Shown here: positions 57,258 to 64,000 of the stretch, piece by piece
Layout of the letters: each line of letters opens with the position of its first letter
Position numbering within the stretch: position 1 is the stretch's first letter
Source of the DNA: Sphingobium sp. SYK-6
Lineage (GTDB): Bacteria; Pseudomonadota; Alphaproteobacteria; Sphingomonadales; Sphingomonadaceae
Assembly: GCF_000283515.1 (NCBI RefSeq)
Contig: NC_015976.1
Location: 496,001 to 560,000, forward strand
DNA: 64,000 bases
Direction: 5' to 3'
Position numbers and translations under genes: made by a program
The notes under the pieces: generated by a model
What the model saw: the letters and a program-made list of their open reading frames with translations, nothing else
Database searches by the model: none
Told to the model about the DNA's origin: nothing

Positions 57258-58411
57258 CCAACCAGACACGTCCCGCGCCCGCCCCTCTTTTCATCACCAG
57301 CCGGTTCGACAGCGGCAATATCATTGTCGAGCGGATCGATGGCACCACGGCCACCCTCTCCATCCGCAAGGACAATGAGAGCGATTTCTTCCAGTGGTTC
57401 CATTTCCGCGCCGCCGCGCCGGCCGGCACGGCGCTGACGCTGCGCATCACCGGCCTGCATGGCTCGGCTTATCCCGATGGCTGGCCGGGCTATCATGCCG
57501 TCGTCTCGGAGGATCGCGAGCAATGGCTGCGCGCCCCCGCCACTTATGATCGGGGCGAGGATGGCGGCACGCTCACCATCCGCCACGAGATGGGCGCCGA
57601 TGCCGCCTGGTTCGCCTATTTCGCACCCTATTCGCTGGAGCGCCATCAGGACCTGCTGGCGAGCGCCGCGTCCTGCCCGGGCTTCACGCTGCGCCAGCTC
57701 GGCCTCAGCCTGGATGGCCGGCCGATCGATTGCCTGGAGCTGGGCACGGGCGAGAAGCCGGTCTGGCTCATCGCGCGCCAGCACCCCGGCGAATCCATGG
57801 CCGAGTGGTGGATGGAAGGCGCGATCGACATGCTGACCGATCCGGCCAATTCCCATGCCCGCCGCCTGCTGGCCGCCTGCCGCTTCCACATCGTGCCGAA
57901 CATGAACCCTGATGGTTCCTTCCGTGGCCATCTGCGAACCAACGCGGCCGGCATCAATCTCAATCGCGAGTGGCATGCGCCTGCCGCCGAGCGCTCGCCC
58001 GAAGTGCTCTGCGTGCGTGACCGCATGGACGAGACCGGCGTCGCCTTCTGCATGGACGTGCATGGCGACGAGGCCATTCCCGCCGTGTTCCTCGCGGGGT
58101 TCGAGGGCATTCCCACCCTGCGGCCGGAGCGGATCGCCCTGTTCCGCAAATATCGCGATACGCTCGCCACCCGCACGCCGGATTTCCAGACGCGCCTCGG
58201 CTACACCGAATCGCAGCCCGGCAAGGCCAATCTCTCCATGGCCACCACCCAGATCGCGGAGCGCTATGGTGCCGTCGCCATGACGCTGGAAATGCCCTTC
58301 AAGGACAATGACGACCTGCCCGATCCCCGGCAAGGCTGGAGCCCCGAGCGCTCCATGCAACTCGCCCGCGATTGCCTCGCCACGCTGGCGGAGATGGTCG
58401 GGGACATCTGA
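57254..58411 (+). CDS. M14 family cytosolic carboxypeptidase-like protein
   Basis: 385 residues. Zinc ligands are readable: [11 protein letters not shown] (HxxE) and DVHGDEAIP, with NLNREW in between for substrate binding, and a final glutamate in MTLEMPFKD. The N-terminal 130 residues form a beta-rich domain usual in cytosolic carboxypeptidases of the Nna1 type (FDSGNI). No signal peptide is present, so the enzyme is cytoplasmic. It would remove C-terminal residues from peptides or peptidoglycan stems. Start overlaps the lipoprotein stop. Confidence 0.9.
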   Translation: MTNQTRPAPAPLFITSRFDSGNIIVERIDGTTATLSIRKDNESDFFQWFHFRAAAPAGTALTLRITGLHGSAYPDGWPGYHAVVSEDREQWLRAPATYDRGEDGGTLTIRHEMGADAAWFAYFAPYSLERHQDLLASAASCPGFTLRQLGLSLDGRPIDCLELGTGEKPVWLIARQHPGESMAEWWMEGAIDMLTDPANSHARRLLAACRFHIVPNMNPDGSFRGHLRTNAAGINLNREWHAPAAERSPEVLCVRDRMDETGVAFCMDVHGDEAIPAVFLAGFEGIPTLRPERIALFRKYRDTLATRTPDFQTRLGYTESQPGKANLSMATTQIAERYGAVAMTLEMPFKDNDDLPDPRQGWSPERSMQLARDCLATLAEMVGDI

Positions 58412-58538
58412 GCGGGGAGGAGGCACCCGCGCGCCGGACGCGCCGATCGGGGCTGCCACCCCCGGCCCCGCACGCCCCGACATTCACGCCCGGTCTTCTC
58501 AGCGCCCCGGCCTTCTCACGCCCGGCCCCCATATCCTT

Positions 58539-58567
58539 CGTCATCCCGGGCTCGACCCGGGATCCAG
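58539..58567 (+). repeat. REP-like palindrome, CATCCCGGG variant
   Basis: Arms CCCGGG(CTCGA)CCCGGG inside CGTCAT...ATCCAG; same family as 37260. Confidence 0.7.
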
Positions 58568-58614
58568 CTTCTTCTTTTCTCAAACCTGCCGGGCCCGACG
58601 CTCCTCAAGCCAGC

Positions 58615-58640
58615 GGATCCCGGGGCAAGCCCGGGATGAC
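58615..58640 (-). repeat. REP-like palindrome, inverted copy
   Basis: GGATCCCGGGG...CCCGGGATGAC, the reverse-orientation partner 48 bases from the previous copy. Together they form a BIME-like pair in a gap of 287 bases that has no gene. Confidence 0.7.
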
Positions 58641-58698
58641 ATCGTGCCAGGATGACATCGTACGTAACAGGACAAGGCGCCCCCCAAGCCCCGCCGCG

Positions 58699-59469
58699 TC
58701 ACGCCATCATCGCCGCCTCCTCGCGGCGCAGCGTCAGCACGTCCACGCCGCGCCCGGTCACCGCGACGGTATGCTCGAATTGCGCGGAGAGCTTGCCGTC
58801 CTGCGTCACCACCGTCCAGCCGTCGTCCTGCGTCGTCACTTTGCGGCTGCCCTGGTTAAGCATCGGCTCGATGGTGAAGACCATGCCCTCGCGCAGCTTC
58901 ATCCCCGTGCCGGGCTTGCCGAAGTTGAGCACCTGCGGCTCCTCGTGCATCTCGCGGCCGATGCCGTGCCCGCAATAATCGCGCACCACGGAATAGCCGT
59001 GCTGCTTGGCATGCCGCTCGATCGCGAAGCCGATGTCGCCCAGATGCGCGCCGGGCCGCACTTGCCTGATGCCTTTCCACATCGCCTCGCGCGCCACGCG
59101 CACCAGCCGCCGCGCGGCCGGGGGCGCATCGCCCACGATGTAGGTCTTGCTGGAATCGGCGATGAACCCGTTCTTCTCCAGCGTGATGTCGAGATTGATG
59201 ATGTCGCCCTCGCGGATGATCTGCCCCGCATCGGGCACGCCATGGCACACCACATCGTTGATCGAGCAGTTGAGCACATAGGCAAAGCCATATTGCCCCT
59301 TGCTCGCCGGCCGCGCGGCAAGGTCCGCCGTGATGAACCGGTCGACCAGATCATTGACCGCGAGCGTGGACATGCCCGCCAGCGCCTGGCCGTCCAGCAT
59401 CTCGAAGACCGATGCCAGCAGTCGGCCGGAGATACGCATCAGCGCCAGCTCGTCCGGGGTCTTCACCAT
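58699..59469 (-). CDS. map: Type I methionine aminopeptidase
   Basis: 256 residues from the ATG at 59469. It removes N-terminal methionine from new proteins. All metal ligands and the active-site histidine are present: VVCHGVPD (His), INLDITLEKNGF and ADSSKTYIVGD (two Asp), CGHGIGREMHEEP (His), FTIEPML (Glu) and QFEHTVAV (Glu). It starts one base after the stop of a ParD-like gene and shares its promoter. Whether this is the only map in the genome cannot be seen. Confidence 0.95.
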   Translation of the reverse strand: MVKTPDELALMRISGRLLASVFEMLDGQALAGMSTLAVNDLVDRFITADLAARPASKGQYGFAYVLNCSINDVVCHGVPDAGQIIREGDIINLDITLEKNGFIADSSKTYIVGDAPPAARRLVRVAREAMWKGIRQVRPGAHLGDIGFAIERHAKQHGYSVVRDYCGHGIGREMHEEPQVLNFGKPGTGMKLREGMVFTIEPMLNQGSRKVTTQDDGWTVVTQDGKLSAQFEHTVAVTGRGVDVLTLRREEAAMMA

Positions 59470-59470
59470 C

Positions 59471-59683
59471 TCAGGCGGCCACCGCCTCGGGCACCGCAGC
59501 CTGCCCCTGCGCCGCCGCCACCTGCATCCTGACGATCTCCACATAGGAGAGCGCCGGGTTCGCCTCGGCCAGCATGCCGATCTTCATCCAGAACTCCGCC
59601 TGCGCATTGATGGAGCGGCACATCACCCCGCTCGCCCGCCGCACCTCCTCATGCAGATCATCCCCGATCTTGACGATACCCAT
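59471..59683 (-). CDS. ParD-like antitoxin-type protein
   Basis: 70 residues, MGIVKIGDDLHEEVRRASGVM at the start as a ribbon-helix-helix fold with the strand VKIGDD and helix EEVRRASGV, then INAQAEFWMKIGMLAEANP. This matches the ParD-like family usually labelled as an antitoxin. No ParE-type toxin follows; instead map is coupled to it with a one-base gap. A 24-bp imperfect palindrome lies over its promoter, so it likely represses its own operon. Confidence 0.85.
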   Translation of the reverse strand: MGIVKIGDDLHEEVRRASGVMCRSINAQAEFWMKIGMLAEANPALSYVEIVRMQVAAAQGQAAVPEAVAA

Positions 59684-59705
59684 GTTTGATTCCCCGTGAT
59701 GGACT

Positions 59706-59729
59706 ATACGGTTCGTATATGAATCGTAT
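59706..59729. promoter_or_regulatory. 24-bp operator palindrome of the ParD-like/map operon
   Basis: Outer arms ATACG/CGTAT, inner TTC/GAA; 10 of the 12 base pairs are symmetric. It lies 23-46 bases before the ParD-like start and overlaps the -10 region of the minus-strand promoter. Confidence 0.8.
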
Positions 59730-59738
59730 ATTGCGGGG

Positions 59739-59744
59739 TGTCAA
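59739..59744 (-). promoter_or_regulatory. -35 element of the ParD-like/map promoter
   Basis: TTGACA on the minus strand; 17 bases further lies CATATA as the probable -10, inside the palindrome. Confidence 0.6.
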
Positions 59745-59965
59745 AGGGGGATACATGTTTACGAATGACAGCTATGTCTCTCGTTATCGCCTGGTTCCGC
59801 AATCGGTCATCCTCTCCTAAGTGCACCGCAAACAAGGAGGATGCTTGCGATGCGAGCCAGAGGCGAGTGCCCGACGGGACTCGACGACAAGGCCCAATGA
59901 GAGCGTAGCGTCTGTGCTGACGTGGAGTTACCGGCTCGCGCTCCTAATAGTTTCTTCGACAAGGA

Positions 59966-61159
59966 TTACATTAGGGGCGGCATGCTGAATATGCGCCGCA
60001 ACGCGGTCCATGCCTCGACCAGCCCTGTTCGCCAATCGTCAGGGCTGGCCCCGCCTACCTCGAACTCAATCTCCAACGCTGGTTCAAGCGCCGCTGGTGG
60101 CTCACCGCCCAAGGTCTGCATGGCGGGCCAAAACAACCCTTCGAGGCCCGTAACGCCAAGCCGGACGCGAAATGGCCCTGCGCCGCCGCTTTCCGAGAGC
60201 CGTTTCAGCGATGCGTCAAGCAATTCGGCCCAATTAGCAGGAATCTGATCCCCAAAAAAACATGGCCGTCCTTTCCAGTCGCTACCGATACCAGTCTGGG
60301 CAGTCCAAATTTCGCCCGTGCTTCGAAACCACATAGATGCAGCATCCAATTCCGCCACGACATTCGCTCGGACGCTACCACTATAAGTCAGCACACCGCC
60401 GGTCACATTGCCCCAGTTGTAACCGCCATAGCCACTGATAAACGGCCCGTGCGTGCCCCCATCGAGAGCGGACGGATCGAAGGTTCGCGGCAAGACGCGG
60501 ACATACCAGCGCCCGCCTTGTCCCCATACCCTGTTTCCCGATCCGGAGCGCTCGTTGATCCTAAATTGCGAGCCGGGCTCGATCCAGAGCGATGGGTCAC
60601 TTTGGGACGTGGGCTGCCAGGCTGGACCCGCAAAGGCCGGGAGTGGAATGCCGTCGAGGCAAGCGCCGATGCGATCGACAAATCCCTCCACTAAGACGCC
60701 CCGTGCTTTGCCAAGCTCCTCGCGGCTTGCGCCGGCTTCAAGGGCGTAGGTGATTGGGCCACGGCGACCGCGAAGATCGAAAGGCAAATCCTCGAAGCGG
60801 CTCTGAGTGAAAGCCGTATTCCATACTGTCAGGACGCGATCGACGCCCAAAGCTTTCTTGGCGTAGCCCAACTCGATCAGTACGTTGGGGTTGGCGACAT
60901 GCTTGCCCATCTCAGAGATGGTGATCGGTGTCACGTCGGCGACAAATACCGCGGCGGCGTCAATCTTAGCGAGGATAGCTGTGACAATATCAGGGGAACC
61001 AGGCAGGCCGCGTGTGTCGTGGTCGATCTCAAGTCGCTCTTCAATATGGGCACCGCCAGTCAGATGACCGAGCGCAAGAACAAGTGCCTCGCGAATCAGA
61101 TGACGCGTCACACGTTCATCGCGATCGCTTTCCCAGGACCAGAATACCGTTCGTGCCAC
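59966..61159 (-). CDS. TIR-like domain protein, candidate defence effector
   Basis: About 397 residues from a GTG at 61159; an upstream TTG (61168) is also possible. The N-terminal 160 residues look like a TIR or deoxyribosyltransferase-like Rossmann fold: VFWSWESDRDERV, HDTRGLPGSPDIVTAIL, AAVFVADVTPI and NPNVLIELGYAKKALG, ending LPFDLRGRRGP. That set occurs in bacterial proteins grouped with TIR-like effectors. The remaining 230 residues are beta-rich and unfamiliar (WIEPGSQF, YGGYNWGNV). The gene follows a small membrane protein gene by 41 bases. I infer a defence role from the fold and isolation; I have no direct proof. Confidence 0.6.
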   Translation of the reverse strand: MARTVFWSWESDRDERVTRHLIREALVLALGHLTGGAHIEERLEIDHDTRGLPGSPDIVTAILAKIDAAAVFVADVTPITISEMGKHVANPNVLIELGYAKKALGVDRVLTVWNTAFTQSRFEDLPFDLRGRRGPITYALEAGASREELGKARGVLVEGFVDRIGACLDGIPLPAFAGPAWQPTSQSDPSLWIEPGSQFRINERSGSGNRVWGQGGRWYVRVLPRTFDPSALDGGTHGPFISGYGGYNWGNVTGGVLTYSGSVRANVVAELDAASMWFRSTGEIWTAQTGIGSDWKGRPCFFGDQIPANWAELLDASLKRLSESGGAGPFRVRLGVTGLEGLFWPAMQTLGGEPPAALEPALEIEFEVGGASPDDWRTGLVEAWTALRRIFSMPPLM

Positions 61160-61200
61160 GTTTCTCAAACCCCTTCGGCTGTCCGGCGACGGCAGAACAT

Positions 61201-61596
61201 CTAACCCCCGGAGGGCTGCCATAGCCGGGCAAAAACGTGCCGATAATGCCATGCCAGCACGGCCCACCAGATGGGCCAGATGCTACCCCAGACATAACTG
61301 CCGGTCAGGAAATAGTGAAACAGGGCGATCACCGTGATGGCAGGGGCCACCAGCAGGAGTCCCACCGGCGATGACCGATTGAACATCAGCGCCGCGCCCC
61401 CTGTCAGCAGCGAAACGATAAGAAGCGGGTTCATGAAACCGGACCTGTTGAGTGCGCCGGTGAGGTCTGCGGCAGCTTCAACGGCTTCAGGGGGATGATT
61501 TCCGTCAAACTGTATGACGACGGATAGCGTCAGGCCGATCAGGCACAATCCGAACAAGTAGCGCGCTACCTTCCAACCGATCTCGTTCCAACGCAT
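61201..61596 (-). CDS. Small multi-helix membrane protein
   Basis: 131 residues from the ATG at 61596 (GGGG about 10 bases upstream); the longer frame to 61635 is less likely. About four hydrophobic helices: VARYLFGLCLIGLTLSVVI, LLIVSLLTGGAALMF, VGLLLVAPAITVIALFHYF and IWPIWWAVLAWHY. I do not recognise the family. It precedes the TIR-like gene on the same strand and may be its membrane partner. The 230 bases upstream to 61865 show no gene. Confidence 0.6.
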   Translation of the reverse strand: MRWNEIGWKVARYLFGLCLIGLTLSVVIQFDGNHPPEAVEAAADLTGALNRSGFMNPLLIVSLLTGGAALMFNRSSPVGLLLVAPAITVIALFHYFLTGSYVWGSIWPIWWAVLAWHYRHVFARLWQPSGG

Positions 61597-61865
61597 CCTG
61601 ACCGTTCCCCTGCGGAGCTCAAGGAGGATAAACATCAGAATCGAGGGGCCGACAAGCCAGGACTTCGCGCAACTTTGGGCGGCGACGCTTCATCCCCGTG
61701 CCATCATGAAATGCCCTGCGGCGTTTACTTGAAAGCCGGCATGCCGCTTCGGCCCGTTTCTGGCGAGGACCTGCCGTTCAGCAATCGGCTATGAAGGGAC
61801 ATCGATGAGCTGGCGCTGGCCGCCCCTGCGCCACCCGGCATTCAGCTATCCGTTAATCCCGGCCC

Positions 61866-62582
61866 TCACCCCAGCATTTCCCCCAAAAAACCCGTCGCCG
61901 CTGCCCAGCTCCTGCGGTTCGTGTCCGGCTGGAAGCCGAAGCTGCGGTCCGCGTTCAGGGGCACGTCGTCGGCGGTGAAGGCGTGGCCGGTGCGGCTGTA
62001 GGTGATGAACTGGAAGTCCACGTTCGCCTGCGCCAGTTCCTTGCACAGGGCCGTCTTGGCTTCGGGCGGGCAGAGATTGTCGTTCCAGCCGTCGCAGATC
62101 ATCAGGCTGGCGGTGATGGGCGCGTTGGGGAAGGGCGGGGCGTCGTACACGCCGTGGAAGGAGACGCCGGCCTTGATGTCGGCGCCCGCGCGGGCGAGGT
62201 CGAGCACGCATTTGCCCCCGGCGCAGAAGCCGATCGCGCCGAGGCGGCCCGTGTCCACGCCCGGCAGGCCCTTCAGCTCGGCCAGCGCATCGAGCAGCCG
62301 GGTCTTCACAGCCATGCGGTCCGCCATGAAGTCGTGCAGCAGCTTGCCGGAACTTTCCATGTCCGTGCCGCGCTTGCCCTGCCCGTAATAATCGACGACG
62401 AGCACCTTGTAGCCGAGCGCCGCGAGCGTCTCGGCCTTGGCGAAGTCCCATTCCTTGGCGCCGAAGAAATTGGGGAAGAGCAGGATGCCCGGCTGCGCGC
62501 CGGCCGCCGCGTCGCTCACGAACATCGATTCGAACGGGCCGCCGGGGCCCTCATGGATGTGCACGGTGCGGGTGATGGCCAT
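61866..62582 (-). CDS. Dienelactone hydrolase family protein
   Basis: 238 residues from the ATG at 62582 (AAGGAG upstream). An alpha/beta hydrolase with a cysteine nucleophile in GFCAGGKCVLD and the catalytic histidine in SRTGHAFTADD; the aspartate lies near MICDGWNDN. Dienelactone hydrolases open lactones in the chlorocatechol pathway, but many relatives act on other esters. It is divergent from gpmA. Confidence 0.92.
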   Translation of the reverse strand: MAITRTVHIHEGPGGPFESMFVSDAAAGAQPGILLFPNFFGAKEWDFAKAETLAALGYKVLVVDYYGQGKRGTDMESSGKLLHDFMADRMAVKTRLLDALAELKGLPGVDTGRLGAIGFCAGGKCVLDLARAGADIKAGVSFHGVYDAPPFPNAPITASLMICDGWNDNLCPPEAKTALCKELAQANVDFQFITYSRTGHAFTADDVPLNADRSFGFQPDTNRRSWAAATGFLGEMLG

Positions 62583-62708
62583 GATCCGTCTCCTTCGCTT
62601 TGTCGGGTCGGGGGCTTCAATGGCCGATTGTCCGGCGCCGGACAAGTTGCGCCGTCCTGAAATCGCGCTATCAGGCCCCCAGCCCAAGACAATCCGGAGT
62701 GATCCTGC

Positions 62709-63395
62709 ATGCCCACGCTTGTCCTCATCCGCCATGGCCAGTCCGCCTGGAACCTGGAGAACCGCTTCACCGGCTGGTGGGATGTGGACGTGACGGAGAA
62801 GGGCGCGGCGGAAGCGACGGCGGCAGGCGCGCTGATGAAGGAGAAGGGGCTGGATTTCGACCAGTGCTTCACCTCGCTGCAGAAGCGGGCGATCAAGACG
62901 CTCCATCTCGCGCTGGAGGAAATGGACCGGCTCTGGCTGCCGGTGGAGAAGGACTGGCGCCTCAACGAGCGGCATTATGGCGGCCTCACCGGGCTCGACA
63001 AGGCGGAGACGGCGGCCAAGCATGGCGACGCGCAGGTGAAGATCTGGCGCCGCAGCTTCGACGTGCCGCCGCCGCCGCTGGAAGCGGGCAGCGAATATGA
63101 TCTCTCGAAGGACCGGCGCTATGCGGGCATCGACATTCCCGCGACGGAAAGCCTCAAGGATACCATCGCGCGCGTGCTGCCTTATTGGGAGAGCCGCATC
63201 GCGCCGGAGCTGAAGGCGGGCAAGCGCGTGCTCATCTCCGCCCACGGCAATTCGCTGCGCGCGCTGGTCAAGCATCTCTCCAACATTCCCGATGACGAGA
63301 TCACCGGGCTGGAGATCCCCACCGGCCAGCCCATCGTCTATGATCTCGCGGACGATCTCACGGCGCTCGACCGTTATTATCTCTCCGAGCGCTGA
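62709..63395 (+). CDS. gpmA: 2,3-bisphosphoglycerate-dependent phosphoglycerate mutase
   Basis: 228 residues. It interconverts 2- and 3-phosphoglycerate. The phosphohistidine motif [23 protein letters not shown] is complete (RHGQSAWN), as are [14 protein letters not shown] and the second histidine in [16 protein letters not shown]. The family of about 230 residues is matched. ATG at 62709. It pairs functionally with pyruvate kinase at 46623, but not as an operon. Confidence 0.96.
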   Translation: MPTLVLIRHGQSAWNLENRFTGWWDVDVTEKGAAEATAAGALMKEKGLDFDQCFTSLQKRAIKTLHLALEEMDRLWLPVEKDWRLNERHYGGLTGLDKAETAAKHGDAQVKIWRRSFDVPPPPLEAGSEYDLSKDRRYAGIDIPATESLKDTIARVLPYWESRIAPELKAGKRVLISAHGNSLRALVKHLSNIPDDEITGLEIPTGQPIVYDLADDLTALDRYYLSER

Positions 63396-63483
63396 GCAGG
63401 GGAACGCGCGGGGGGCGCGGCAGGGGCCTTGTGCCGCCGTTGCCCTCCCCGTATGCGGCAATCCACCATCAAGCCATTGATAT

Positions 63484-63511
63484 AAAAGAAAAATAGGATC
63501 GACCGCGATCC
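63484..63511 (-). terminator. Minus-strand terminator
   Basis: GGATCG-ACCG-CGATCC (63496-63511, plus strand) with an A-rich tract at 63484-63495 that becomes a T-run on the minus strand. A second GC-rich hairpin (CGCCCGGGG/CCCCGGGCG) stands at 63515-63539. Probably ends the GNAT transcript. Confidence 0.6.
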
Positions 63512-63684
63512 GCTCGCCCGGGGCGACCGTCCCCGGGCGGAGACCACCCTTTTTATATGTCCTGATGTGTCCGGAAATGGCGCGCGGCTGGCCGCGCCGC
63601 CGGGATCAGATCCCGCCGAAAACCGCGCTTCTTCCTGCTGAAAACACGCCATCGCACCGATGGCGAACCGTCCGCCTTTTTCCG

Positions 63685-63960
63685 TCAGGCAGCGAGCACG
63701 TCGCCTGCCTCGGGGTGCCGCCGGAAATAAGTGACGACATAGCTGCACAGCGGCCGGATCTTCAGGCCCCGCGCCCGCGCATCCGCGACCACGCCGTCGA
63801 TCAGCCGGGCCGCGATTCCCTGGCCCTGCAACGCGGGCGGCACTTCGGTATGGGTGATCGCGAGCACATCGCCCTGCCGGTGATAGTCGGCGAGCGCGAG
63901 CCCCCCATCCACCGCCAGCTCGTAGCGGCTGCGTTCCGCATTGTCCCGGACGTCGCTCAT
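63685..63960 (-). CDS. GNAT-like N-acetyltransferase (YjdJ type)
   Basis: 91 residues, short version of the GNAT fold: YELAVDGGLALADYHRQGD, then THTEVPPALQGQGIAARLIDGVVADAR with the acetyl-CoA loop QGQGIAARL, and the C-terminal CSYVVTYFRRHPE. Such small enzymes acetylate unknown substrates; the length is normal for the group. ATG at 63960 with GAGAAAGGC upstream. Confidence 0.88.
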   Translation of the reverse strand: MSDVRDNAERSRYELAVDGGLALADYHRQGDVLAITHTEVPPALQGQGIAARLIDGVVADARARGLKIRPLCSYVVTYFRRHPEAGDVLAA

Positions 63961-64000
63961 GCCTTTCTCTCCTGCGGGCGGGCGGGCGGGTGGGGACCAG

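Overview
The window is GC-rich bacterial DNA (except for one AT-rich gene) with densely packed genes and short gaps. It looks like an alphaproteobacterium of the order Sphingomonadales. Support comes from PEPxxWA-type C-terminal sorting tags on two exported proteins (17059-17595, 37432-38574), GapR/DUF2312, a DUF1244 protein, NrdR-type operators on nrdA, and Rieske dioxygenase and SnoaL genes typical of aromatic-degrading sphingomonads. I found no rRNA, tRNA or CRISPR array.

Region by region. 1-4700: a PepSY-like pair, a small barrel-like protein, a candidate small RNA with a strong terminator, and class I ribonucleotide reductase nrdA behind a tandem NrdR operator. 4700-9000: Bcr/CflA-type efflux, a soluble chemoreceptor, an SMP-30 lactonase. 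8965-10106: an IS481-type insertion inside a palindromic intergenic repeat. 10300-16700: EamA transporter, serine hydrolase, class I fumarase, arylamine N-acetyltransferase, VOC protein, DUF3617 lipoprotein. 17000-19000: a PEP-CTERM protein followed by a FeeM-like N-acyl amino acid synthase. 19100-29700: uvrB, a LysR/SnoaL/SDR locus, an RND efflux pair, DUF445. 29700-37200: NRDE protein, hemW, hemerythrin protein, rdgB and rph on the minus strand, then hrcA-grpE on the plus strand. 37400-41700: PEP-CTERM metalloprotease, SDR, YbjQ, GapR, and an AhpD-like/ECF41 sigma operon with its own promoter. 41800-48100: RhlE-like helicase, an Xre/MbcA-RES toxin-antitoxin pair, asd, DUF1244, pyruvate kinase. 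48170-50561: an AT-rich SIR2/P-loop NTPase gene split by a frameshift at seven G residues. 50660-53000: Rieske oxygenase, SnoaL partner and a divergent TetR regulator. 53000-64000: ComB-like phosphatase, rpmJ, DedA-like protein, ubiA, DUF4136 lipoprotein with an M14 peptidase, a ParD-like/methionine aminopeptidase operon, a membrane protein with a TIR-like protein, dienelactone hydrolase, gpmA and a GNAT protein.

Most of the window is ordinary chromosomal backbone. The accessory parts that stand out are the SIR2/NTPase gene at 48170-50561 (probable anti-phage effector, interrupted at a homopolymer), the TIR-like/membrane pair at 59966-61596, the ParD-like/map operon with a 24-bp palindrome over its promoter, the RES-Xre pair with promoter and operator, and the candidate small RNA near 1537-1651. 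All functions are read from sequence motifs; no searches were run.
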